Assembly: GCF_003003285.1 (NCBI RefSeq)
Contig: NZ_PVTP01000008.1
Location: forward strand, 110,312 to 174,311
DNA: 64,000 bases
From: Yoonia maritima
GTDB taxonomy: Bacteria; Pseudomonadota; Alphaproteobacteria; Rhodobacterales; Rhodobacteraceae
Reading direction: 5' to 3'
Shown here piece after piece: positions 1 to 8,718 of the stretch. Each line of letters begins with the position of its first letter. The stretch's first letter is position 1. The notes below the pieces were generated by a model that ran no database searches, was not told the origin of the DNA, and saw only the letters and a program-made list of their open reading frames with translations. The position numbers and the translations under genes are program-made.

Positions 1-1334
1 TCGCGTTACTGCTTGGGCTTTATGTTGGTGGCATTTCTGGCGGGTTGGTCCCCGCGATTTTGCTGGGCATTCCGGGAACGCCCAGTTCAATTACTACCAC
101 ACTTGACGGCCATCCCATGGCACAAAGGGGCGAGGGCGAACGCGCCCTGAAAATCGGCATTGTCGCGTCGCTTGCGGGTGGGTTGATATCGCTGTTGGTT
201 CTTTATCTGTTTGCACCCGCACTGGCCGATTTTGCAATCAAGTTTAGCTATGTTGAAAAGTTCCTGATCATCTTCTTTGCTCTTACGGTGATGGCAGCAC
301 TGTCGTCGGATATGTTGATGGGGATCTTTTCGGGGTTCTTAGGTATCTTTATTGCGTTGATCGGATCTTATGACATTTCAGACGGGGGCAATGGCAAATA
401 CCGCTTGATCCCACCGGGCACAGAATACTGGCTTGATGGTGGGTTTTCATTGCTACCGGTTCTTATTGGTCTGTTCGGGCTAGCCGCCATTCTTGACCAA
501 GCTGAACTGGGCGTTCCCAAAGGCCATTCGGCAAATGACGTAAAAGTCACCAAGGCGAATAAATTTTCGCTCTCTGTGTTTCGTGGTCAAAAGACGAACG
601 TTGTGCGTTCATCGCTTATCGGGACGTTTGTTGGGATTTTGCCCGGGGTCGGGGGGTCAGCCGCGTCGATCCTATCTTATACGAACGCAAAAACCTTTTC
701 CAAAAACCCAGAAAATTTCGGCAAAGGGGAACCTGCGGGCATTATCGCTTCGGAAAGCGGGAACAACGGCCTGACGGGTGGCGCGTTGGTGCCTTTGTTG
801 TCTTTGGGCATTCCCGGAGACAGCACGACCGCGCTGCTCATCGGTGCATTCACGTTGCAAGGCATTCAGGTTGGCCCGCTTTTCATCGGCAATAGCCCCG
901 AAACGTGGAACGCGATGATTATTGCCATGCTGATCGCCAACATCGCGATGTTTATCATGATGTATTTCGCGATCCGCTATTTCGCAAAAATCGTGACCGT
1001 TCCAAAGCACCTACTGTTCCCGATTATCCTGATGATGTGCGTGATCGGTGCCTACACGATCAACTATGGCATCATGTTTGATGTCTGGACGCTGCTGATT
1101 TTTGGTATCTTCGGTTGGGTTGCCACGAAACTACGGCTTGAGATCGCGCCATTTATTATCGGGTTTATCCTTGGCCCATCTGCCGAAGTCTATTTCGTCA
1201 AAAGCCTCGAATCCTTTGGTGATCTGACGATCTTTGTCACCAAAAGTTGGATCGCCGTGGTTTTGTGGTTGCTTATCATCGGGTCAATCGCTGGATCGGT
1301 GATGATCAGCAGAAAATCGAAAACCCGTGCATAA
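1..1334 (+). CDS. Tripartite tricarboxylate transporter TctA-family permease, 5' truncated by window edge
   Basis: This is the large membrane subunit of a TTT-type secondary uptake system for di- or tricarboxylates or related organic acids. The frame is open from position 3, with no start before the window edge, so the start lies outside. About 443 residues remain of the roughly 500 usual for TctA. The opening residues carry the family signature GIPGTPSS followed by a DG pair, and a second family motif, GIPGDSTTALL, lies near residue 270. Many hydrophobic segments follow, and the end is KSKTRA and a TAA stop. The small TctB and binding-protein TctC genes are presumably upstream. The TctA family is certain; the substrate is unknown. 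Confidence 0.9.
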   Translation, partial: ALLLGLYVGGISGGLVPAILLGIPGTPSSITTTLDGHPMAQRGEGERALKIGIVASLAGGLISLLVLYLFAPALADFAIKFSYVEKFLIIFFALTVMAALSSDMLMGIFSGFLGIFIALIGSYDISDGGNGKYRLIPPGTEYWLDGGFSLLPVLIGLFGLAAILDQAELGVPKGHSANDVKVTKANKFSLSVFRGQKTNVVRSSLIGTFVGILPGVGGSAASILSYTNAKTFSKNPENFGKGEPAGIIASESGNNGLTGGALVPLLSLGIPGDSTTALLIGAFTLQGIQVGPLFIGNSPETWNAMIIAMLIANIAMFIMMYFAIRYFAKIVTVPKHLLFPIILMMCVIGAYTINYGIMFDVWTLLIFGIFGWVATKLRLEIAPFIIGFILGPSAEVYFVKSLESFGDLTIFVTKSWIAVVLWLLIIGSIAGSVMISRKSKTRA

Positions 1335-1342
1335 CTGGGACT

Positions 1343-1378
1343 TGCAGCCCGTTGATCCCTAAACGACAATGGGCTGCA
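1343..1378. promoter_or_regulatory. Inverted repeat between the tctA-like and lacI-like genes
   Basis: Eight-base arms TGCAGCCC (1343-1350) and GGGCTGCA (1371-1378) are exact reverse complements separated by 20 bases. The first possible start of the LacI-type gene (1369) falls inside the loop and the later ATGs (1378, 1381) at or after the right arm. It may be an mRNA hairpin or an autoregulatory operator; no T-run follows. Confidence 0.4.
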
Positions 1379-2406
1379 TGATGGATACACCCAACCTAAA
1401 CCGCAAAACAACGTCCCGCCGCGTCACGATGGAGGACGTCGGCAGGCTTGCGGGGGTGTCACAAGTGACCGTGTCGCGGGCATTGTCTGATCCTGACAAA
1501 GTATCCCCGAAGACGTTAAAGAAAATTACCGATGCAATTGATGCAACTGGGTTTGTGCCCAATGCGATTGCAGGGGCGCTTGCGTCAAAGAAAAGCAAAC
1601 TGATTTCGGCGCTTGTTCCGTCGATTACCAACATCGTTTATTCTGCGGCGGTTGCGTCGTTTTCATCCGTGATGCGCGAACACGGGTATCAGGTGTTGCT
1701 ATCCGAAACCGGGTTTGACCCCAAGGACGAAGAGGCGATGATCCTGACCCATCTGTCACGTCGTCCTGATGCGGTGCTGCTAACCGGCATACACCACACG
1801 GCCAAGGCGCGGCAGATGCTACTGGCGTCTGATATTCCTGTCGTGGAAATATGGGACACAACTGAAACGCCGATTGATATTTGCGTTGGGTTTTCACACG
1901 ATCGTGCCGCAGTAAAAGCCGCCGAATACGCGTTTGAAAATGGGTTTACTTGCGCCGCAACCTTGTCTGCTGGTGATGAACGCGCGTTGCGCCGCCGTGC
2001 TGCGTTTGAAAGCCGCTTCGCCGAGCTCGCTGGCGCAGCCGTTGAGAACGCGGTGCATTGCGAACGCGCCTCGTTGGCGAATGGCCGTGACGGTTTACGT
2101 GCGTTGCAGGCGCAATCCATGGAGAAAGGCACATTTGTCTTTTGCAGCTCTGATGTTCTGGCGCATGGCATGCTGATCGAAGCATCGGCCCAAGGGCTAA
2201 AAGTCCCAACAGATATCGCAATTATGGGCTTTGGCGATCAAGAATTCGCGGCCCATACCGAACCGGCGCTTACAACTGTGCGCGTTGACCGTACAACGTT
2301 AGGGCGGTCGGCAGCGATGGCTTTGCTATCACGATTTGATAGCGCAGAACCCATCGCGTCCGTCAATGACATCGGATTTGAAATCGTAGCGCGTCACAGC
2401 GCGTAG
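1369..2406 (+). CDS. LacI-family transcriptional regulator
   Basis: This is a DNA-binding repressor of about 345 residues, the normal LacI length. The N-terminal helix-turn-helix reads VTMEDVGRLAGVSQVTVSRA, followed by a hinge helix near FVPNAIAGALASKKS and a periplasmic-binding-protein-like effector domain. The effector domain has typical endings such as IAIMGFGDQEFA and a late TTVRVDR. ATGs at 1369, 1378 and 1381 are all possible starts; no strong Shine-Dalgarno sequence decides between them. The gene follows the TctA-type gene by 34 bases in the same direction, so it probably controls that transporter or a linked sugar-acid pathway. It resembles the gluconate-regulator branch of LacI proteins, but the effector is not identifiable. 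Confidence 0.88.
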   Translation: MGCMMDTPNLNRKTTSRRVTMEDVGRLAGVSQVTVSRALSDPDKVSPKTLKKITDAIDATGFVPNAIAGALASKKSKLISALVPSITNIVYSAAVASFSSVMREHGYQVLLSETGFDPKDEEAMILTHLSRRPDAVLLTGIHHTAKARQMLLASDIPVVEIWDTTETPIDICVGFSHDRAAVKAAEYAFENGFTCAATLSAGDERALRRRAAFESRFAELAGAAVENAVHCERASLANGRDGLRALQAQSMEKGTFVFCSSDVLAHGMLIEASAQGLKVPTDIAIMGFGDQEFAAHTEPALTTVRVDRTTLGRSAAMALLSRFDSAEPIASVNDIGFEIVARHSA

Positions 2407-2460
2407 ATGGTTCATTTGTGTGGGCCGACCCTTTGGTCAATATAGGGCCGACCCGATTGA

Positions 2461-3900
2461 TTATACGACCGCTGGCCAAGCGCGGGCGCGAATATCGCTA
2501 AACCGTTGCAAATTCACGATCTCACCATTGTGGAACACGGGGATTAATGCATCGGCGCCTTTGGGAATGTTTGCGGCAGGTCGCGCCACAAAATTTCCGC
2601 TGTCGCTTCGCATCGCACCCTGCTTTCCCTTACGAGAGGTTTTAGTGCCACCCGCAGTTTTTGGATCTTTGAATACTTCGTGCCACGCGCCGTCGCGATA
2701 GATCGCAGATGCCTTCATCGCATAGCCAAAGCTGTCTCGGTCCAGTTTTTGTAACAACCCGCCGCCCATGCCAAACGCGATATTCCCGATGGCAAGGCCG
2801 CGCTGCATCATAACATCCATGATCTGCAGGATAGAGTCTTTGTCGACTCCGTCACCTTGGATGACACGCACTTTTTCATTCAGCAAACGATAGCCTTGCT
2901 CTGTAGTGCGGTACCCAAACTTAGCCATCAAGGCCTCGATCACATCCGGTACAATTTGTAACGGGTCGCCGCTGTCTGGACGCACAACAAGCACACCATC
3001 GCGGGCCAACACATCATCCCGTAATGCGCCGCCCCAATAGTCTTTTACGGCGCGCATCAGGTCATAGCTGTCACTGACACAGGCGATCAGACCAGTTGGG
3101 TTGATCTGCAAAAACCGACGCATTTGATCCAGCTCTCCGTCGACGCCCGCAGCAGTCATGGTAGAGTGTTCAGTAGCAGGAATAGAAAACCCAGCCATGT
3201 CAGCGTCATAGTAATTGCGCGCATAAACCAGTGCGCCAAGGGTGTCTGTCCCCATTGCATTCACAAGGTGCGCAGCACCCCCGACAGCGGCCGCATCAAA
3301 GCTGACAGCACCACGGGCACCAAAGTCGTGCAGCTTAAATTCCGCACCGTCATCGGCCCCATCAGTGATTGTCAACCGTTCACGAATGGATTTCACCACG
3401 GCATAAGACAGGCTACATACGGTAGAGGCATACCAAACAGCCCGTAGCAGTCTGGTTTCAAGGTAAGATACCAACCAATAACATTTTGGATCAGTGTTCT
3501 CGATCCTGACTTGTGGAACCGCGACAGGGGCAACGGTGCCCTCCGGCAATGCCTCTATCAGTAAGGGTAGGCGGCCTTCATAAGTGTCGATGATGTACTG
3601 CCAGCCTGTGACAAAGATATCAAAGCCATGCGCTTTTAAAAATGGCGCGGCTTCGTCCAGCATAGCTTGGGTTACGACAGTTCCCGCTAACTTAGCCAGC
3701 TCAATCTGCAGCCCAAAGAACACAACCTCATCTATATGGTCCCACGCACGGCGCGGTTCGATGTAAGATGACACATACTCAGTGCCTCCTGGGTATTGGC
3801 TGTAGTGGGATAGCTTATAACTGTCAGTATCGTAGATCAGATTATCTGCCGCGACAGGGTTCGCAAACAGCGCAGCAGCGCCGGAGTTTTGGTAGGTCAT
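2461..3900 (-). CDS. nadV: Nicotinamide phosphoribosyltransferase
   Basis: The enzyme makes NMN from nicotinamide and PRPP in the cytoplasm, the first step of non-deamidating NAD salvage. The 479 residues match the NAMPT/NadV family. The N-terminus has DTDSYKLSHYSQYPGGTEY, a central HDFGARGAVSFDAAAVGG segment is present, the catalytic histidine region reads IPATEHSTMTAAG, and the phosphoribosyl-binding segment reads VRPDSGDPL. The start at 3900 has a GAGGAGG ribosome site 8 bases upstream. It lies 98 bases downstream of the adenylyltransferase/Nudix gene on the same strand, so the two probably form one salvage operon. It converges with the LacI-type gene. Confidence 0.93.
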   Translation of the reverse strand: MTYQNSGAAALFANPVAADNLIYDTDSYKLSHYSQYPGGTEYVSSYIEPRRAWDHIDEVVFFGLQIELAKLAGTVVTQAMLDEAAPFLKAHGFDIFVTGWQYIIDTYEGRLPLLIEALPEGTVAPVAVPQVRIENTDPKCYWLVSYLETRLLRAVWYASTVCSLSYAVVKSIRERLTITDGADDGAEFKLHDFGARGAVSFDAAAVGGAAHLVNAMGTDTLGALVYARNYYDADMAGFSIPATEHSTMTAAGVDGELDQMRRFLQINPTGLIACVSDSYDLMRAVKDYWGGALRDDVLARDGVLVVRPDSGDPLQIVPDVIEALMAKFGYRTTEQGYRLLNEKVRVIQGDGVDKDSILQIMDVMMQRGLAIGNIAFGMGGGLLQKLDRDSFGYAMKASAIYRDGAWHEVFKDPKTAGGTKTSRKGKQGAMRSDSGNFVARPAANIPKGADALIPVFHNGEIVNLQRFSDIRARAWPAVV

Positions 3901-3998
3901 TGTCCTGTTCCTCCTCGGATTTGGACGATTGGCATTCTGCGGACCTCCCGCAGAACGATAGGGTTCAAAGATTTACTCTTTGTTGGCAGTTCGGATGA

Positions 3999-5105
3999 TT
4001 AGCCTTGCGCCATCAAGATAGACGAGTAGGCAAATGGCACCTCGGGCACTAACGCGTGGATAATGTCAAAGTGGTCTTCAAATAACGTATCCGGCGTGAT
4101 TTCAGTGATCGGAACCCATTTGGCCGAGGCCGCATCGCTGTCTGATTTCACCTTCTCAAGTTTGGCACGATCTTGCAGTTCGAACACAAATGCTTCGGTG
4201 CGAACCCAGCCTTTTTCGGATCGTTCAGGGTGATCAAAGACACGTCTTTCACGCAATCGACCACGCATCGCACCCTTTGGCATATCTAAACCGGCTTCTT
4301 CGTAAAGCTCTCGGATGGCGGCATCCAACGCTGTCTCTCCGGGGTCAATGTGCCCACCTGGTATCGCCCAAAGCCCCTTGCCCGGTTGCATACTGCGTTC
4401 GATCAGCAAAACATGGCCGGACTGCACAACAACGGCATCTGCGGTATTGATAGGGATTGGATACCCGTACACCTGTTCGGCGGCCTTCGTGCGCTCTTTA
4501 TAGTCGCGGACAAAGGCGCCTTCGTCACGAATGGTTGTCATGGCGTCAGGGTTGTCTTTCATCCATGCAACCACCGGCGCAATCTGTTGATCGCCGAACC
4601 GATTGCTGAGGCGACCAAACTGACCGTCTTCGCCGAAAAACAAATTCTCGCGCAGATCAGTGGCATTCAAAACCACACCGTCATGCATCTTTGGTGATGC
4701 GTCCAGCATGTCCCAAGTCGGGAACCAATTGAGATATTGCGATGACTTATCTTTTTCAAAGCCAGTCAGCACGATTTTGGTGGTCGCAGGGTCAAGCCCT
4801 TTGCGGCGCATGTGTGCTGTGACTGCAGTGCGGACATTCGTGATCCACGCCCGATCATTATACAAAGTATCAACCAAAGGCAGGGTGGCGACGGGTTTGG
4901 TAACCCCGCGGGTGCCTGCCGCAATAAAGTCACGGCGTTCGTTATAGGTGAACGGATTTTTCCAACTGCGCGGCCGATAAGAGCTTCCGACAAGTAGTAA
5001 AATACTGTCAGCAACGCCAAGCGCCCGTTCTACAACGTCTAAATGTCCAAGGTGGAAGGGTTGGAAACGGCCAATAAATACAGCCAGCGTCTGTTTCGTC
5101 TTCAT
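3999..5105 (-). CDS. Bifunctional NMN adenylyltransferase / Nudix hydrolase
   Basis: The 368-residue protein joins an N-terminal NadM-like nucleotidyltransferase to a C-terminal Nudix domain. The former contains FIGRFQPFHLGH, with the nucleotide-binding GxFxPxHxGH pattern near residue 10. The Nudix box begins GGHIDPGET near residue 240 and continues with the REL and EEAGL elements. The first domain turns NMN into NAD; the second typically hydrolyses ADP-ribose-type compounds. An upstream TTG (5123) also opens the frame, but it overlaps the GGAGG ribosome site, so the ATG at 5105, 9 bases after GGAGG, is the better start. It is first in an operon with the nicotinamide phosphoribosyltransferase. 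Confidence 0.9.
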   Translation of the reverse strand: MKTKQTLAVFIGRFQPFHLGHLDVVERALGVADSILLLVGSSYRPRSWKNPFTYNERRDFIAAGTRGVTKPVATLPLVDTLYNDRAWITNVRTAVTAHMRRKGLDPATTKIVLTGFEKDKSSQYLNWFPTWDMLDASPKMHDGVVLNATDLRENLFFGEDGQFGRLSNRFGDQQIAPVVAWMKDNPDAMTTIRDEGAFVRDYKERTKAAEQVYGYPIPINTADAVVVQSGHVLLIERSMQPGKGLWAIPGGHIDPGETALDAAIRELYEEAGLDMPKGAMRGRLRERRVFDHPERSEKGWVRTEAFVFELQDRAKLEKVKSDSDAASAKWVPITEITPDTLFEDHFDIIHALVPEVPFAYSSILMAQG

Positions 5106-5131
5106 AGCGTGCGTCCTCCGCAACGATTTAA

Positions 5132-5156
5132 TTCAACCAAGACCTCCTTGGTTGAA
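5132..5156. promoter_or_regulatory. Perfect 10-bp-arm inverted repeat in the leader of the NAD-salvage operon
   Basis: Arms TTCAACCAAG (5132-5141) and CTTGGTTGAA (5147-5156) are exact reverse complements around a five-base loop. On the coding (minus) strand it sits 27 bases upstream of the ATG at 5105, and its loop reads GAGGT. It could be a repressor operator or a leader hairpin controlling the salvage genes. Confidence 0.5.
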
Positions 5157-5252
5157 CAGTTCGTAACAGCGGATCAGCCACAACACCAGTCAAAAACCCG
5201 TAAAACCCGCTATGTATGTCATGCATAGGCCAGAAGTGGTCAAACATTTCCA

Positions 5253-5306
5253 TTGACACAAAAAGCTTTGCCCAATTAATTAATTGAACGTTCGTTTAAT
5301 TAATTG
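5253..5306 (+). promoter_or_regulatory. Promoter and 34-bp palindromic operator of the TetR/liu operon
   Basis: TTGACA (5253-5258) with ATTAAT (5275-5280) 16 bases later forms a plausible sigma-70-type promoter. Over its -10 end lies a palindrome: arms CAATTAATTAA (5273-5283) and TTAATTAATTG (5296-5306) are perfect complements, centred exactly on the core GAACGTTC (5286-5293). Only two positions on each side fail to pair. The site ends at the ribosome site of the TetR gene, the usual design for autorepression. Confidence 0.65.
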
Positions 5307-5315
5307 AGGAAAGCA

Positions 5316-5927
5316 ATGGCGCGGAAAACAGGGGCTGATGGCCGTGTTACGGCAGAGGCGATTTTGCGAGAGAGCCTGTCGTTGTTTGCCCAATATGGGT
5401 TTGCTACGGTTTCCATGCGTCAGATCGCGGATAAGGTTGGGGTGCAGCCCGGCGCGATTTATCAGCATCACCGCAATAAGCAGCAGCTTTTGGTCGCTGT
5501 TTTAGATACGCATATGGATGGGTTGTTAAAGGCTTCGGCTGAAAACCAGCAGGGCGATTGTACTTCGGTGCAGGCGCTAGAGCGGTTCGCGCGCTTTCAC
5601 ATTCAGTACCACATCACACGCCCCGACGAGGTTTTCGTATCCTACATGGAGCTGCGTTCGCTTGAGGAGGAGGGCTATGCGCTGATTGAAGGCAAGCGCC
5701 GGAAATACGAGCGTATCTTGAAATCTATCCTAGAGCGCGGCGTCAGCGATGGGACGTTTCAGCTGGATGACCCGCATGTATCGGCGATGGCGATTTTGTC
5801 GATGCTGACGGGTGTGAACACTTGGTACCGCAGCGGCGGGCGCCTGTCGCAACAAAAAATCGAAGACATCTACACATCAATGGTGCTTGGGGCTGTTGGC
5901 CACCGTTTGCCTGATACGCATTCTTAG
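5316..5927 (+). CDS. TetR-family regulator of the leucine-degradation operon
   Basis: A 203-residue TetR/AcrR repressor. The helix-turn-helix lies near residues 25-50, with [23 protein letters not shown], including the canonical recognition helix ending Y-H. The C-terminal ligand domain is less conserved. ATG 5316 follows GAGGA by five bases; an in-frame TTG at 5304 overlaps the operator arm and is less likely. The gene is 10 bases upstream of isovaleryl-CoA dehydrogenase and co-directional, so it probably senses a branched-chain acyl-CoA and represses this operon, as the TetR-type LiuQ does in other proteobacteria. That role is inferred from context. Confidence 0.88.
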   Translation: MARKTGADGRVTAEAILRESLSLFAQYGFATVSMRQIADKVGVQPGAIYQHHRNKQQLLVAVLDTHMDGLLKASAENQQGDCTSVQALERFARFHIQYHITRPDEVFVSYMELRSLEEEGYALIEGKRRKYERILKSILERGVSDGTFQLDDPHVSAMAILSMLTGVNTWYRSGGRLSQQKIEDIYTSMVLGAVGHRLPDTHS

Positions 5928-5937
5928 GGAGAGAATA

Positions 5938-7101
5938 ATGTTTAATCACACGATGAAGTTTGATCTTGGCGAAGACGTGAATGCTCTGCGCGACATGGTG
6001 CACCGTTGGGCGCAGGACCGGGTGAAACCGATGGCCGCCCAAATTGATAAAACAAACGATTTTCCGGCCGAACTTTGGGAAGAGATGGGCGCGCTTGGGT
6101 TGCTGGGGATCACGGTCCCCGAAGAAGACGGTGGTTCCGGAATGAGCTATCTTGCCCATACGATTGCGGTCGAGGAAATCGCCCGCGCGAGCGCGTCGGT
6201 GTCGCTTAGCTATGGTGCGCATTCCAACCTTTGCGTCAACCAAATCAAGCTGAACGGCAATGCCGAACAAAAGGCCAAATATCTGCCTGATTTGATAAGC
6301 GGGAAAAAGGTCGGAGCCCTTGCCATGTCTGAATCAGGTGCCGGGTCTGACGTGGTTGGCATGAAGCTAAGCGCTGAGAAATTTAACGGTTACTACCGTC
6401 TGAATGGCACGAAGTTCTGGATCACCAACGGTGGTGAAGCAGATACATTGGTTGTCTATGCAAAGACTGATCCAGAAGCCGGATCAAAAGGCATGACGGC
6501 GTTTATTGTCGAAAAATCTATGGCGGGCTTCACGCAGTCCAAGCATTTCGACAAACTGGGTATGCGCGGATCAAACACCGTTGAATTGGTGTTTGAAGAT
6601 GTCGATATCCCGTTCGAAAACGTGCTGGGCGAGGTCAACAAAGGTGTTCGCGTTCTGATGTCCGGACTGGATTATGAACGCGTCGTTCTGTCTGGCATTG
6701 GCTGCGGGATCATGGCGGCCTGTTTGGATGAAGTGATGCCCTACATGGTTGAACGCAAGCAGTTTGGCGAAAGCATCGGGAATTTTCAGCTGATGCAGGG
6801 TAAAATGGCTGACATGTACACCAAAATGAACTCGGCTCGCGCCTATGTTTACGAGGTCGCGCGCGCCTGTGATCGCGGTGAGGTCACGCGCCATGATGCG
6901 GCGGCTTGTGTGCTATACGCATCCGAGGAAGCGATGGTCGTGGCGCACCAAGCGGTGCAAGCCATGGGCGGTTCGGGCTTTATGAATGAAAGCGCCGTCA
7001 GCCGCTATTTCCGTGATGCCAAGCTGATGGAAATCGGGGCAGGGACATCTGAAATCCGGCGCATGTTGATTGGCCGCGAGATGATGCAGGCGATGCGCTA
7101 A
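5938..7101 (+). CDS. liuA: Isovaleryl-CoA dehydrogenase
   Basis: This FAD enzyme oxidises isovaleryl-CoA to 3-methylcrotonyl-CoA in leucine catabolism and passes electrons to ETF. The 387 residues show an acyl-CoA dehydrogenase fold with [16 protein letters not shown], the FAD-binding WITNGG segment, and [11 protein letters not shown], where the Glu is the catalytic base typical of isovaleryl-CoA dehydrogenases. The end reads [17 protein letters not shown]. Because GAGTSE lacks the medium-chain-type Glu, the DYER Glu supports the isovaleryl assignment. ATG 5938 follows GGGAGAG. The stop overlaps the start of the carboxylase beta-subunit gene by one base. Confidence 0.93.
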   Translation: MFNHTMKFDLGEDVNALRDMVHRWAQDRVKPMAAQIDKTNDFPAELWEEMGALGLLGITVPEEDGGSGMSYLAHTIAVEEIARASASVSLSYGAHSNLCVNQIKLNGNAEQKAKYLPDLISGKKVGALAMSESGAGSDVVGMKLSAEKFNGYYRLNGTKFWITNGGEADTLVVYAKTDPEAGSKGMTAFIVEKSMAGFTQSKHFDKLGMRGSNTVELVFEDVDIPFENVLGEVNKGVRVLMSGLDYERVVLSGIGCGIMAACLDEVMPYMVERKQFGESIGNFQLMQGKMADMYTKMNSARAYVYEVARACDRGEVTRHDAAACVLYASEEAMVVAHQAVQAMGGSGFMNESAVSRYFRDAKLMEIGAGTSEIRRMLIGREMMQAMR

Positions 7102-8708
7102 TGCCTGTCCTGAAATCAAATATTTCGCCCCAATCTGCGATCTTTCAAGACAATGTTGCCGCCCATCAAAGCGGGTTAGAGGCGGTACGTTTAGCCGAAC
7201 AAACCGCCCATCAAGGTGGGGGCGCTGCTTCGCAAGAACGGCATTTGTCGCGGGGTAAACTGCTGCCGCGCGACCGTGTGAATGGCTTGCTCGACCCCGG
7301 TTCCCCGTTTTTGGAGATTGGGATTTTTGCCGGTTATGAGCTGACAGAAATTGCCTGCCCTGCGGGTGGTGTGATCGCCGGTGTTGGCCGGGTTTGCGGC
7401 CAAGATGTCATGGTGGTTTGCAATGACGCGACCGTCAAAGGCGGCACCTATTTCCCGATCTCGGTCAAGAAACATTTGCGCGCGCAAAAGATCGCAGAGC
7501 AAAACAATCTGCCTTGTATCTATCTGGTAGATTCCGGCGGGGCCAACCTGCCCAATCAGGATGAAGTGTTCCCCGATGAGAACCACTTTGGCCGGATTTT
7601 TTATAATCAGGCGCAGATGTCGGCCAAGGGTATTCCGCAGATTGCGGTTGTCATGGGATCCTGCACCGCAGGCGGTGCCTATGTTCCCGCGATGAGCGAC
7701 ATTTCAATCATCGTCAAAGAACAAGGCACGATCTTTTTGGCTGGCCCGCCCTTGGTTAAGGCCGCGACAGGTGAAATCGTATCTGCCGAAGATCTGGGCG
7801 GTGGCGATGTTCATACGCGCCTTTCAGGTGTTGCTGATTATTTGGCCAATGATGATGATCATGCTTTGGCCTTGGCCCGAGAGGTTGTGAGCAACCTGAA
7901 CCGTCCAAAGGTCGCGCAGCTCGACATGCGCACCCCCGAAGCCCCGCTCTATGATCCGTCAGAGATTTTGGGCGTCGTTCCGGCCGATTTAAAAACGCCC
8001 TATGACATTCGCGAGGTGATCGCGCGTCTGGTAGATGGATCGCGGTTCGATGAATTTAAAGCCCGCTATGGCACAACTTTGGTCTGTGGATTTGCGCATA
8101 TCATGGGGATGCCCGTTGGGATCATCGCCAATAATGGCGTCCTGTTGTCAGAAGCATCGGTAAAGGGCGCGCATTTCGTCGAATTATGTTCACAACGCAA
8201 AACCCCGCTGGTGTTTTTGCAGAACGTCACCGGATTTATGGTGGGGCAGAAATACGAAACCGAAGGCATCGCTAAAAACGGTGCAAAGCTGGTGACCGCC
8301 GTCGCCACCACCTCTGTTCCGAAAATTACGATGCTGGTTGGCGGGTCCTTTGGGGCGGGCAATTATGGCATGTGCGGCCGCGCTTATGATCCTCGGTTCT
8401 TGTGGACGTGGCCCAATTCACGCATCGGGGTGATGGGGGGCGAACAAGCCGCTGGCGTCTTGGCAACGGTCAAACGCGATGCGATCGAACGCAAGGGCGG
8501 ATCATGGTCCGCCGACGAAGAGGCGGCGTTCAAACAGCCCACAATCGACATGTTTACCAAGCAAAGTCACCCGCTTTATGCCTCGGCGCGGCTATGGGAC
8601 GACGGCATCATTGATCCGCGCAAAAGCCGGGATGTGCTGGCGCTGAGTTTGCGCGCGGCGCTGAATGCGCCAATCAAAGAGACCGCATTTGGTCTGTTCC
8701 GGATGTAA
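7101..8708 (+). CDS. liuB: Methylcrotonyl-CoA carboxylase, carboxyltransferase (beta) subunit
   Basis: The 535-residue carboxyltransferase moves the carboxyl from biotin to 3-methylcrotonyl-CoA, giving 3-methylglutaconyl-CoA. Crotonase-fold carboxyltransferase features include [46 protein letters not shown] and [18 protein letters not shown]. The length matches MccB rather than the slightly shorter propionyl-CoA PccB. It starts within the stop of the dehydrogenase gene (TAATG) and is followed 10 bases later by the biotin subunit, so the two carboxylase subunits are translated from one message. Confidence 0.94.
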   Translation: MPVLKSNISPQSAIFQDNVAAHQSGLEAVRLAEQTAHQGGGAASQERHLSRGKLLPRDRVNGLLDPGSPFLEIGIFAGYELTEIACPAGGVIAGVGRVCGQDVMVVCNDATVKGGTYFPISVKKHLRAQKIAEQNNLPCIYLVDSGGANLPNQDEVFPDENHFGRIFYNQAQMSAKGIPQIAVVMGSCTAGGAYVPAMSDISIIVKEQGTIFLAGPPLVKAATGEIVSAEDLGGGDVHTRLSGVADYLANDDDHALALAREVVSNLNRPKVAQLDMRTPEAPLYDPSEILGVVPADLKTPYDIREVIARLVDGSRFDEFKARYGTTLVCGFAHIMGMPVGIIANNGVLLSEASVKGAHFVELCSQRKTPLVFLQNVTGFMVGQKYETEGIAKNGAKLVTAVATTSVPKITMLVGGSFGAGNYGMCGRAYDPRFLWTWPNSRIGVMGGEQAAGVLATVKRDAIERKGGSWSADEEAAFKQPTIDMFTKQSHPLYASARLWDDGIIDPRKSRDVLALSLRAALNAPIKETAFGLFRM

Positions 8709-8718
8709 GGATAGCGAT

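Noticed and set aside
2422..2454. Ten-base direct repeat GGGCCGACCC (2422-2431, 2445-2454) between convergent genes
   Set aside because: There are only two copies, with no target-site or terminator logic and no recurrence seen elsewhere.
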